Notes under the pieces: generated by a model
Told to the model about the DNA's origin: nothing
Database searches by the model: none
Seen by the model: only the letters and a program-made list of their open reading frames with translations
In this document: in pieces, positions 12,130-23,256 of the stretch
Position numbering within the stretch: the stretch's first letter is position 1
Layout of the letters: each line of letters opens with the position of its first letter
Source: Ottelia alismoides
Taxonomy: Eukaryota > Streptophyta > Magnoliopsida > Alismatales > Hydrocharitaceae
DNA length: 64,000 nt
Assembly: GCA_037367405.1 (NCBI GenBank)
Contig: JAZKJV010010616.1
Coordinates: 1,079,501 to 1,143,500, forward strand
Direction: 5' to 3'
Program-made: the position numbers and the translations under genes

Positions 12130-15100
12130 TACTTGTCCTAAAATAGTTTTTTGTGGATTTATATTATTAAATTTTTATTAAATTTTTATTTTATAATTAT
12201 ATTTTTCATTTATATTATTATTTGTATATTTTATATTTCTTTTCTTTTAATATTTCAAAATTTAGTTATATATAAATTATATATAAAATATAAGCTAGGG
12301 TAAATATAAATATAACTAAAATTGTTCAAAAGTTAGAAAATAAAATATTTTTAAATTTGAAATAGATTTTTACTATTTTTATGATTTTCAAGAATTTTTG
12401 CTAATTTTTAAATAATTTTAAAGTCAAAATTACCCCAAATAAGGGTTTAATTAAATACCCAAAATGAAAATAAAGATAAAAAATACCAAACAATACTTAA
12501 ATTGCTCCAAATTATTATTAAGATAATAATAATAACATAAAGAAAAATATGAAAGAGAAAATACAAATTTTAGAATTTTTGGGGATTTATATATTTTTAT
12601 GTGTTTTAAGATTTTTCAATTTTTAAGAGTTCTTTTATGATTTTTAGTGACTTTTGATCTGAAGGTTAAATATATTAAATAAGTAAAATATATTTTTGAG
12701 GAATTTTTCAAGATGTTTTTACATTTTTTTGGGTTTTTATTGTAAACGGTGATAAAATAGACTATTTTGATTTTTATAAAAGAGGAAAAAGATCAAAAAA
12801 ATGGCAAAATAAAAATGTGGTGTGAGACTAGAATGCAACATGCACTTAATCCTATTTTTTCAGATTTTTGAGCAAAACAACAATACTAAATAAGTAGAGA
12901 AAATAAAAAGAGACTATTACTGGCAGGGGCATTTTTGTAAATAAAATAAAGTGCAGGGGACACATTGAAATTTATCCAAAAATATATAACAGACCAAAAC
13001 AAAATACATGAAGATTTAGGGGCATGCCTGCGAAAATGCCACCTCACGTGGGGGTCATGTAAGGTGACGCAGCGTAGACCTAATTGTAATTACAGAAAAT
13101 ATGTGGGTTTTTTTGAAAATTTTAAAAATATATAAAGTGACAGATGAAAGCTTTAGTATTAATAATTAAATACAAAAAAATGCTCAGGTAAAAGGTGAAA
13201 AATACCCCAGCACAACCGCAGATCGAATGTTAGGAGATCGTTGACTTGGCAAGTGGCACGCCCACGTTTATCGATGATGCTTCGATCTGGATGGCCAGGA
13301 TTAGAGTGCCCAAGGAGATCTGACAGTTGTGGTGCAAGGGGATCCGCCGATGCCTTCTACCTCTAGAAGAATGGAGGTGATTGAATGACAGAGAGGCCCA
13401 CTAGAAGAACTGGGACGAACTGGTGCAGAGGTGAACTTCTTCGGGCATGATTCTCCTACTCGAATGCTCCTCGAAGCTCCAAAATGGCGTCCGACGCTCC
13501 TGGAAGGGTCCTATATTGACTGGCAATGCCAAGATCCCAGGAGAGCTCTAGTGTGCCGCCGTGAGGTTAGAGAGAAGAGGATGCTTCAGGTACCAGAGTT
13601 TGGTCAAAAATCGATTCCTGTTGGCATCCTTTGGGCTCAAACCCATGCAAGATAAGTTATCACAAGAAAATAGGGCCTGAGGGCTCTGTGTGGTGGGATG
13701 GATGAAGGGGTGCGTCAGGCTGCAACCGCCGGTGAACGATGGAGAGAGGAGGTCGGGAATGCAGATCCACATGGGATTTAAGTGATCTGGGATTCCTGGG
13801 ATGTCGCGAAATGAAGAGGATCGAATTGGATGTGGTTCTAGGTCGAATAACTGGAGGGGCATGCAATGGACAGTTCGTCGGAGCCCAGCTCCTCCGAACT
13901 ACAAGCGAATGATATAGGGAGAAAATGAGTACAAAATGCACAAAGAAAAGGCAAGAAATGAACCTAGGCATACAGCTAAGCTAGAAATGCAAGAGAATAG
14001 AGGTTACCTCACCGACAAACCCAGGAAGCGGACCTCGATGGCCGATGGCCGGAAGTGGTGATGGAAGCGCCTTAACCTTCGCTTGACACGCTACTAAGTG
14101 TTTGAGGAGAGTTGTCACCTCTCTGGTCTTGAGCACAAGAAGAAGGGGGCCAAAAATACATCCAAAAGGGTTCAAACTTGGGAAAGGAGGCGGAGGAAAG
14201 CTTTTGTACAGGTTGATGAGGTGATGAGAAGATCGAGGCGAATCAGGCGATGTAGCAATCCACAACATGAGGTAACACTTAGGTGTGTATCACCAATGAA
14301 CGAGGAATAAAATATGTTAAGCGACCAACTCATTTTGATGATTGCATAGATATGAGAAAAAAGGCAAACATGGGATAAAACCACGTTCTAACAAAGATCA
14401 GACCTAGGGAGAAGCGTTCACTGGGGTCAACTCTTGACTCCCCCTGGTTAGTCCACGTGGACCAACTAGGAAAAGACTGATTAAAAAGATTTGTAAATTA
14501 GTCAGTAAATAATAAATGATTTTATTATTTGTATGCTATAAAATAAATTTTTTTTATTATTTTTCATAATATTTTATTATGATTTTTATTTGTTTTTTAA
14601 ATATTATTTACTACAAGTTACTTTTTAGGGGTTATATATAGGTATATTCTTCTATGTTTTAGATATTTTATTTTTATTTTGTATTTTTATTATTATTTCA
14701 GTTTATTATTTTATATAATTATAACTTATTTTTAGATACTTAAATATGTTATTATTATATTTTTAGTAATATATAATTAAATAAATGGGTATCTTTATTA
14801 CATAAGTATAGTTATTGTATATTCATATATGTATTTTCTTTACATATTTTATTTAATGTTTTTTATTGTTTTATTCTAGTTTACATGTACAAATATTATA
14901 AATAATATTTAAAAAATTATAAAAATATAAATTTATAAAAATAATGAATAATAAATCATATGAAACCCTAACTTTCACACCTGAACTCCAAAAAATATGA
15001 AACCATATTCATTAAATAGCTTACCAAAAGTTGTATACAATTTAAGGTGATTTGAGTTTTTATTTGAGATATATTCGTCTAGGAAGTTGAGACTTTGGAA

Positions 15101-15450
15101 TCTTATTTAGAATGTAAATTTTATTTTTGTGTCGACATAGTTTTATATTTTTCTATATTTTATTATCTACAAATTTCATGTTCAAAGTTTCATTATTTGA
15201 GATGTAAAAAGTGTAAAATAAAATAGGTCCCAAAATTGAATAAATAGGGAATTATTAAAAGGGAATTTTATTGTCCCCCTACTTTATTCCTTGTCGACCT
15301 AGTCATCGAGATGTCTAGGTCTCGGGGTTTAGGCTTACAAAATATCTTCGATATTTTATTGTTTTCTTTTCTTTCATTTATTCTATAAATTTGGCATTAA
15401 AAATATTATTTTATACAGTATTTATACAACCATACATGAATGTTAATTTA
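12130..15450 (-). mobile_element. Athila-type LTR remnant in inverted orientation (copy b)
   Basis: On the minus strand it matches the LTR at 21909-25843: 14960-15060 is the reverse complement of about 22680-22780 (the GTGTGAAAATTAGG block), and 15270-15440 that of about 22230-22440 (the AAGGAATAAATTAGGGGGAC block). The AGTCCACGTGGACCAACTAG block at 14450 corresponds to 24150 and 10600. A GC-richer centre (13200-14300) gives several short frames in both directions that I regard as LTR sequence. The LTR start expected at the right end is missing, so it is truncated where the pol remnant begins. Confidence 0.45.
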
Positions 15451-15676
15451 TGAAAATTAAAGGTACAATGAAAAAACACAAAAGAATAAAAATTTGAAAA
15501 ATTCTTTGTTTGATCCTATCATTATAGAAATTATTGAAAATTCAGTCTTGAATATGTCTTTAATGAAAGCTATTGAGTACATGCCTGATGTAAAGAAAGG
15601 ATTGAAAGATACTTGTACAACTAGGCGTAGGCCCCAACCTCACAACACCAGAAGTATAGGTGGCAATTCTGAAAAG

Positions 15677-15850
15677 CACATTCTCACAATGGCCATACTC
15701 AATGCCATCAACAATCTCCCGGACAAAAAGGAGAACAAGGGAGCACCTCTCATTCGCAAACAACACATTCTCACAATGGTCACACTCAATGCCGTCAGCA
15801 ATCTCCCGGACAAAAAGGCAGATAAGGGAGCACCTCTCATTCACTGTCAA
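15677..15850 (+). repeat. 87-bp in-frame tandem duplication before the protease
   Basis: Two copies (15677-15763 and 15764-15850) encode near-identical 29-residue units; each holds HILTM, LNA, NLPDKK and KGAPLI. The duplication preserves the frame and lies in the linker before the protease active site. Confidence 0.85.
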
Positions 15851-18349
15851 ATGTTTAACCAGGAGTTTGAGCACACCTTGCTCGACACTGAGTCTTCTGT
15901 GCACTTGATGCCAGCTTCACTGCTCACAGAGTTCAGGCTAGGACCGATCAAACCTACAAAGATGATTCTGTAATTCGCAGACAAATCTGTCAAGCAGCCT
16001 AGGGGTTTGATAGAAGACGTGATCGTTATAGTTCAGGGGATGCAGTTCCTTGTTGATTTTGTTGTACAAGATATGGATGTCTCCACATCGTTGCTCCTCG
16101 CCCCAATCATACTTGGGTGACCGCTCCTGCGAACAACTAATGTAGTAGTGAATTATGCCACTGTAGAGATCACCTTCGGCTCCAATAACAGTAAAATAAA
16201 AATAGAGGTCGTTTCCAACGCAAGATCTAAAGAAGGAACTTCTGCAGCGTATGCAAGCGTGATTAATTATTTTGAAGACTGTGACTTTTTGGCATAAATC
16301 CAGGACACCAATCTCTTTATGGATGATAATAAGATCCATGAATTTTTCTGGCCCGAGAGGGAATTGGAAAAGGCAGTCGACTTTCCCCTTGTTAACCAAG
16401 ATGAGATTCTGGTTGACACACTTGATGAGATTCCTATGGAGATGATGTGTCTTCAAGACCAAGAGCATATGATGGACAATTTCTGCAATGAATAAGAAAT
16501 TTTTGAAGACTTCTGTTAATTTTTGAAGGAATAGGCAGAACAGAGCATGGTGGACACCGAATAAAATGAAAGAACCACTACCTTCTATGATAGCCAAAGT
16601 CACTGTTGAAACAACTCCTACTCTGCCTGAGCTGAAACAATTTCCCTCTAATATGAATTATGCCTTACTTACTGGTGAAAGTAATATGTACCTAGTCATT
16701 ATCAATGCTCATTTGACCAAAGACTGGGAATCTCATCTGATAGAGGTTCTTGAATGAAACACAAGGCAATTGGTTGGAAAACTTCGGATCTCCATAGGAT
16801 TAACCCTTCCCTTTGCTCGCATCGCATCTTCCTAGAAGAGGACAAGAAACTCTCATGCGAATTTCAGAGAAGGATAAATCTGAACCCGCGGGAGGTCATC
16901 ATGAAAGAAATTTAGAAATGGTGCGATGTGGGATTCATATATCCCTTCTCTAACAGCAAATGGGTGATTCCTCTACATGTAATGCCAAAGAAATCAAGGA
17001 TCACTATCATGAAGAACTACAAAGGAGAGGAGATCGCGAATAGAGTACCCACTTCTTGGTGAGTGTACGTGGATTACAGAAGACTCAATCTTGCCACCAT
17101 AAAGGACCACTTTATATTGCCCTTCATCCACTAGATTCTTGAAAGACTAGCCATGAAGGAGTACTTCTACTTCTTGGATGGATACTCTGGATATAATCAA
17201 GTCGATATAGCTCTTGAAGACTAAGAGAAGACCACGTTCACCTGTCCCTTTGGTACATACGTCTTCAGATGGATGTCGTTCGGGCTATGCAATGCCCCAT
17301 CCACATTTCAAAGGTGTATGCTGGCAGTTTCCATTGACATGGTAGGTAATTTTCTTGCGATATTTATGGATGATTTCTCGATCTACGAAGACACCTTTGA
17401 TTAATTCCTTGATTATTTAGAGTGAATATTATGGAGGTGCTACGAAGTAAATCTAGTGTTGTCGTGGGAGAAGAGCAACTTCATAGTGACTGAGGGAATT
17501 GTGATAGATCACGTTGTATCTAAAGGTGGCATGGAAGTTGACCCATCCAAGGTGGAGGTGATTTCCGAGCTATAGCCACCAACAACCATCAAATAGGTTA
17601 GGTAATTCTTGGGCCATGTTGGTTTTGACCGGCGATTTATCAAAGATTTTAGTAAGATGGCCAGACATTTGATCGAGTTGCTAGGCAAGGAGAATGATTT
17701 CATTGTTGATGACTGTATGCTCCTTTCCTTAATCAGTTGAAAGAACTTACCACTCAGACTCCTATCTTGCAGCCACCAATTTGGACACAACCTTTTGAGA
17801 TAATGACTGATGCATCAGAGTATGTCATTGGTGTTGTTCTTGGACCTAGAAGGAGTTGCTAGGGTAGTCTTTCCCTTGGAGAAGTTCAAATCCCATCTCT
17901 TGGGTCCAAGGTTATCATCTACACAAATCATTTGGGCACCCAGTACTTACATCAGAAGAAGGATGCCAAACCATGTCTCATCTGGTGGATTCTTTTCCTC
18001 CCAGGAGTTTGACCTTGAAATTCGAGATAAACTTGGAGAAAAGAATGTGATGACCGACCACTTATCCAAACTTCTCGTGCTTGAATCTCTTGAGCTAAAC
18101 TTGCAACCTGTCACTGAGACCTTTCCGGATGAGGCAATTTCGTCAATTACCTCGCTTCAGTGGTATGATGATATTGTGATCTATCTTGTGACCAAGAGAA
18201 CTCTATAAGATTGGACGGAGCTTAAAATTGACAAAATTTTGTCTAAAATCCATTATTATCAGTGCGAGGATACATATCTATTCCGTGAGGGGGCAAATTG
18301 CATCCAGAGGAGGTGTATTCCTCATGAGGAAGTTCTAAGTGACCTTGCA

Positions 18350-19458
18350 CTTTGCCATGATCAGAATCTGGAGGACACCATTCAGGCGGACGAACGGTAG
18401 CAAGGCTTCTTTAGAGTGGCCTTTGGTGTCCTACATTATTCAAGAATGCGCAAGATTACATCAAGTAGTGCACTGACTGCCAGAAGATGGGCGATACAAT
18501 AGGAATGAGAGATACGATACCTCTGACGTCCATTCAGATATTCGACGTCTTCAACGCATGGGGCATCAACTTTATGGGCCCATTTCCTAACATCCAAAGC
18601 TACAAATATATTCTCCTTGGTATTGACTATGTGAGTTGCTGGATGGAGACTATTCCCACCTAAACTGCCGACAGTCAGATTGTTTGTCGATTCTTAAGAG
18701 ATCACATCATTGCATGATTCAGGATTCCCAAAATTCTAATATTATATGGGGGTAGTCATTTCATAAACAGAGAAGTGAATAAGCTAACTCGTGAATTCTC
18801 CATAGAATATTGTGTCGCTTCACTATACTACACACAATCCAATGGCTTAGCTAAATGTTCAAACAGGGACAACTCTTCAGAAGCTTGTGTGTCCGGATCG
18901 CAAGAATTGATCTTAGCTGCTTGATTCAGTTCTTTCGGCTAACAGAACTGCGCATAAGACACCTTTAGGAATGTCGCCCTATCACCTGGTGTACGAAAGC
19001 CATGTCGTCTGCCTATTGAGCTGATATATAAATTTTTATGAGCTGTCAACATCTGTAAATTGAAACATGAGAAAATCGAGAAGAATCGCAAAGTGGACCT
19101 CAATAGATTATTGAAATTTAGAGATTATGCAAATGACAACAGCCTGATGTATAAGGAGAAGGTCAATAAGCGGCACGACAAACATATCTGCCACAAATCT
19201 TTCGAGTCGGGTCAGAAGGTGTGGTTGTTCAATGCAAAATTAAAGATCTTTCCAAGCAAACAGAAGAGCAAATGGACTGGGCCATTTACAGTGAAGTATG
19301 TGCGTGACAACAGATTTGGAGTTATATCTGGTTTGTCAGCTGACACACAACTATTTATGGTCAATGGACAGCTTCTGAAGCATTATCTTGAACATGACAA
19401 ACTGAATACTTCGTTAGCTGCAGTCGAAGACAGAGAGAATCAAAATATTTTTGAATAA
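18350..19458 (+). pseudogene. Integrase part of the Athila-type pol, catalytic triad lost
   Basis: Integrase joins the element cDNA to host DNA through a D-D-E triad. Here WGINFMGPF has Asn (AAC, 18568-18570) where the family has the first Asp. The motif before GGSHF has Tyr (TAT, 18745-18747) in place of the second Asp, and NGLAKCSNR has Lys (AAA, 18853-18855) in place of the Glu. The zinc-binding Cys pair (CTDC) is still seen near 18476. The C-terminal domain (19060-19458, 132 codons) is uninterrupted, and the RHDKH and KWTGPFTV motifs resemble Athila integrase tails. It ends about 90 bp before the first PPT-like hairpin. Confidence 0.85.
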
Positions 19459-21895
19459 CTTTTCATCTTTTCCTTCTTTCGTCTCTTATTCTACCAAAAA
19501 AAGTGGCATCCCCTTCATCAGTGCTACATTTATTTTTAATGTACTTTGTCCTAAGTATAGGGGGAGATGTACCCCCTAGTGTCGCCCCTTTTTTTCTATC
19601 AGTCTTCTACACTTAAGACGTACCATGTCTTAAGTATAGGGGGTATGCACCCTGAGTTCTTTCATTCATTAATCCTCTCCAATGTCTCCTCTTCTTGTCT
19701 ATACTTAGGGTTGTCTTACCCTAAGTATAGGGGGAGACCGTTTGAGTACGATATGTTCATTCCCACCCTTAAAAATCCATGCATTAAGTACAGTCTGCTA
19801 TACTTAGGTTATTTGATCCTAAGTATAGGGGGACGATCAACTTCTCATTTATTCATTCGTTCATTCATTTATTCTTTATACTTTTCTATACTCAGTACGA
19901 GTTATGTCTTCTCTGATTTATGAGGACATAGCTCAAGCTAAGTATAGGGGATCGTATATATTTTAGCCATAACTCGTACTTCTTTATTTTTAATAATAAT
20001 TATGGCTAAAAATCCTTTAGAAATTCATTAAAAACACCTAGTAAAAAGATGCATATTATTCCTCAAATTCTCATTTATTCTTTTTTTGCAAAATGTTTGA
20101 AAAATAGTTTGAAAATATTTTGAAAAAATCTTGTGAAAATGTTATGTTAAATACTTTCAACCTTTGTAAAAAGATATTGTTTGAAAATTTTATTTTCTTT
20201 TTTGTGAAATAAAAATATTTGAAAAATCATTTGCAAATGTTTGAAAAATGGTAGCAAAAATATTTTGAAAAATCTATGTAAATACTATTTTAAAAACCTT
20301 TGTAAAATGATTTTCAAATATTTGTAAATGCTTGAAAAAATATTTTGTACTATAATTTATAAAATTGTTGTAATATGATTTTTACATAAGTTTGAGGAAT
20401 GCATCCATCACACTAAAATTCTTTATTCATCAAAATGATCACTTATCCCTTGTAAATTCTTAAAAACCGAATTCTTGTAAATATAATATGCATCCCTGTG
20501 TTAATATTTGTACATAGTTTTTAGCCAAAACTTTCTATTTTTTTAGCCAAAACTTTCTATTTTCAAAAATTCCAAAAACATCTCCAAAACTAAAATACCA
20601 AAAACATTTGCAAAATCTTTTTGAAAAATACCAAAAAATGCATTTGCATCTTATTTTTTCAAAAATCCATAAAAAGTTCAAAACATTGAAAAAAATTACA
20701 TCACAAAAAATTCTTTGTACATAGCATTTGCATCTTATTCACATTTTTTTAGATTAAGTTTCATAATTGAACAAGTCTAAGTAAAACTCGAAGATTGGAG
20801 CTTGGTTGGACCTTAAATTTACCTAATCACATGAACCTTATAGGAATTGGAATTGAGGTACTTCAGGTCCAGTTGACAATTCTTTGAGGACCACGAGATT
20901 GGTTCAATGGATTTTTGACTGCCTAAGTAGAGTACTTCGGAGCACATGCTTGGCCCTCGTCGATAATGACCTAAATTGGACACATGCATCTTTTACTTGG
21001 CTTAACTCAGTTAAAGTGGTGAGTGGATTGGATTTGCCGCTATGCGACGCACACAAGTTGAAACATTTATCCTCGTATAGGGAGTGAAGTGCACCCCAAC
21101 TCATCCAGTATTAGAGACATCTAAAGACAGGAGAGAGTGGGTTGTAATAATGCTTCAAAAGAGGGATAGTCTACTGACTCAAGAGGAAAAAATCCTTATG
21201 TAAATGTTGTTGTATATAGTATTTCAAAAGAAAAGAAAAGAAAAAAGAAAAAAAAGCAAAAACTCCAAAAAAAGTGGACATGCCTGATTAAAAATAAAAT
21301 GCCCGCCGGAGTGTACGTATTTGTATAGTCAATAAGAAAGCTTGAACTTCAAAGTCAAATCATGTAAGCATGTAGCTGGATGACTTTACTACACTTGTCT
21401 TGCATCCTAGGAGAGGTAGATACACTGGCTACCATCCATTTTCTCTTCACCCCCTCCTCTTGAGTTGTTTGTCCCTTGAACTTAGAAGGGGATACCCCGC
21501 TCCTCGAGAAAGGAGTTGCTATATTGGGGAATCACTGGGTTTTCATGATGGAGAAGTAGTCTCTTTGTCATTCCAGTTGAGGAGAGCCACTATCACTTAC
21601 ATTGTACAAATCAGAATCATAGTTATAAGGGTTTGTGTATGAGTTGAAATATTCTGAACTGGATATTGAGGAGACTTGAGTAGAGTTTTGGGATTCCCAA
21701 AGGTTGTTGCATTTCAAATTCGATTCCCAATAAGGTTCTGCCCGCACGAAAATTTCAAACATCCAACTTAAGATTCAAACATTGATTTTGTGAAGACAAG
21801 TTTGAAAATTAAACTTAACCCAATTTCTTTCTTTTTTATTTGTTTGTCTTTTTCTACACTTATTGCATAAATGTTTGGTAGATACTAGCAAAGGC
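19459..21895 (+). mobile_element. Long 3' untranslated region of the Athila-type element
   Basis: About 2.4 kb between the integrase stop and the 3' LTR, without a coding frame. It begins with PPT-like hairpins (19549-19950) and continues through A-rich low-complexity sequence (20000-20750). At 21110-21530 lies a block conserved in the tandem array on the other strand: GTAATAATGCTTCAAAAGAG, GATACACTGGCTACC and the CTCCTCGAGAAAGGAGTT hairpin correspond to array positions such as 48550-48180. This homology links the two families. Confidence 0.75.
19549..19950 (+). repeat. Serial PPT-like hairpins (sense strand), five modules
   Basis: CTAAGTATAGGGG or a close variant occurs five times, near 19551, 19630, 19721, 19820 and 19938. 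Two modules are preceded by the inverted arm CTATACTTAGG. The one at 19699-19730 is perfect: a 13-bp stem (CTATACTTAGGGT) and a 6-nt loop, followed by GGGG. The 3' arm is the same purine string that marks the LTR border in the related tandem array. Confidence 0.8.
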
Positions 21896-21908
21896 AAGTA
21901 TCAGAGGG
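21896..21908 (+). promoter_or_regulatory. Polypurine tract of the Athila-type element (degenerate)
   Basis: AAGTATCAGAGGG precedes the LTR start TGATGAATCCCC and follows AGCAAAGGC. It aligns with the array arrangement of GAGCAAGG, TTTAAGTATAGGGGG, then TGATGAAT. It primes plus-strand DNA synthesis in functional elements; this copy is altered in the middle. Confidence 0.6.
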
Positions 21909-21998
21909 TGATGAATCCCCATTTCATCACCTTTGACCAATGAATGGCAAAGGAAGTGGTCCTTCTTCATTGTAGCATTAAGGCAGTGGTAATCAACA

Positions 21999-22001
<3 letters not shown>

Positions 22002-22039
<38 letters not shown>
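22002..22039. repeat. AC dinucleotide microsatellite
   Basis: About 19 uninterrupted AC units within the duplicated LTR terminus of copy c. Confidence 0.95.
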
Positions 22040-22040
<1 letters not shown>

Positions 22041-22867
22041 ATGATGTAGGTACTCGAATGGAAATCTCCTTTCCTCTTTCACTAGTAACCACAGTGAGCT
22101 CAGATTTCAATGGTTACATGCTAGGGGCTTACCCATTTTGAGTCAGATATGGGATAAATAAACCATGCGATGAATATCCATTTCATCACCATTATTCTAT
22201 CATTTTGGCCTTAAAACCCCTAGCTAATGCATGTAAATAACATTATTTTGTACAAATTATCATTCATTATGTGTTGTATACATCAATGTATAAAATATTG
22301 TTTTTAATGACAAAATTATAAAATAAAGAAAATAAAAAGAATAAAATACAAAAGGTATTTTATGACGCTAAACCATGAGACCAAGTCAAGAATTGATTTG
22401 GTCAACAAGGAATAAATTAGGGGGACATAAGGGTCAAAAATAGAAAAAAATACAAATCTTTTATTCATCATTAAATCCTTTTTAGGACCTATTTATTTTC
22501 CATCTTTTATACCTCAAATAAAGAAACTTTGTACATGAAAGTTGTAGATAAAATTCAAATAAAAATACAAATTTTATTTCATACAAAATTAATATACATT
22601 TTTCATTTTAAACTCTATATAAAATGCCAATATCCTAATCCCAGACCCATATATCCTTAATAAAAGCTCAAAAAATATCAAAATTACTTTACATTTTATA
22701 TAACTTTTAATAAGCTATTTAATAAAGGTTGTTCCATATTTTTTGGAGTTAAGGTGTGAAAATTAGGTTTTGGACCCCTATTGTATAGTTTACTTATATA
22801 AAATATCCATTTTATTCATTTTATTTATTATTTTTTATAATTTTGTTATAATATATAAATATTATTT

Positions 22868-23256
22868 CGGTTAAATGGGGCTGCCCCTTGGGACTAGCCA
22901 ACTTGGCTACTCCCACCCCTATTTTTCCCTCATTTTTTTATTTCTTTGGAAAATAAAAATTTGCAAATTCATCATTATATCCCTCTAACAGTTTATTAAA
23001 ATTTCGTCAGAAACAGAGACTCATACGGCCTCCATCCAAACAGGGTCGATTTAAAAAATCCTACGACCATTAAAAAAATGATGTCTGGATGGAGGGCCTA
23101 GGAGTCTCTGATTCTGATGAAATTTTAATAGAATGTTAGATGGATATAGTGATGGATATACAAATTTTTATTTTCCAAAGAAATAAAAAGATGAGGGAAA
23201 AATAAGGGTGGGAGTAGCCAAGCTGGATACTCCCAGGGGGCAGCCCCATTTTACCC
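22868..23256. mobile_element. MITE with long inverted repeats and a 9-bp target duplication (Mutator-like)
   Basis: The left end GGTTAAATGGGGCTGCCCC and the right end, read on the other strand, GGGTAAAATGGGGCTGCCCC start inverted repeats that extend almost to the centre (about 180 bp per arm; each arm holds GGCTACTCCCACCC and TTATTTCTTTGGAAAATAAA). The flanks ATATTATTT (22859-22867) and ATAGTATTT (23257-23265) differ at one of nine bases, which fits a 9-bp duplication and hence a Mutator-type origin. It is non-coding and inserted into LTR copy c. Confidence 0.8.

Larger units (their letters stand above)
15494..19458 (+). pseudogene. pol: Athila-type Ty3/gypsy pol: protease, reverse transcriptase, RNase H, integrase (decayed)
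   Basis: Domains occur in the Ty3/gypsy order PR-RT-RH-IN. The gag part is absent: the remnant begins just before the protease. Protease: LLDTESSVHLMPASL near 15891, a stop at 15971, then FADKSVKQPRG to about 16121. Reverse transcriptase, from about 16580: VDYRRLNLATIKDHF, FLDGYSGYNQ, TTFTCPFGTY, FGLCNAPSTFQRCM and the catalytic FMDDFS at 17363-17380; FMDD with these neighbours is typical of the Athila lineage rather than Tat. RNase H: MTDASEYVIGVVLG near 17803 and FDLEIRDKLGEKNV near 18010, in different frames. Integrase: CTDCQKMGDT at the end of the zinc finger (about 18476), a core with altered catalytic residues, and an intact C-terminal frame (19060-19458) with KWTGPFTVKYV. Many stops and several frame changes show it cannot make an active polyprotein. 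The 3' untranslated region follows directly. Confidence 0.9.

Noticed and set aside
15494..19458. Integrated plant pararetrovirus
   Set aside because: An integrase with a Ty3/gypsy domain order and Athila-type RT motifs is present; no movement or coat protein was seen.
21860..22141. Frames with Cys-Val or Thr-His runs
   Set aside because: They are translations of the AC microsatellite.
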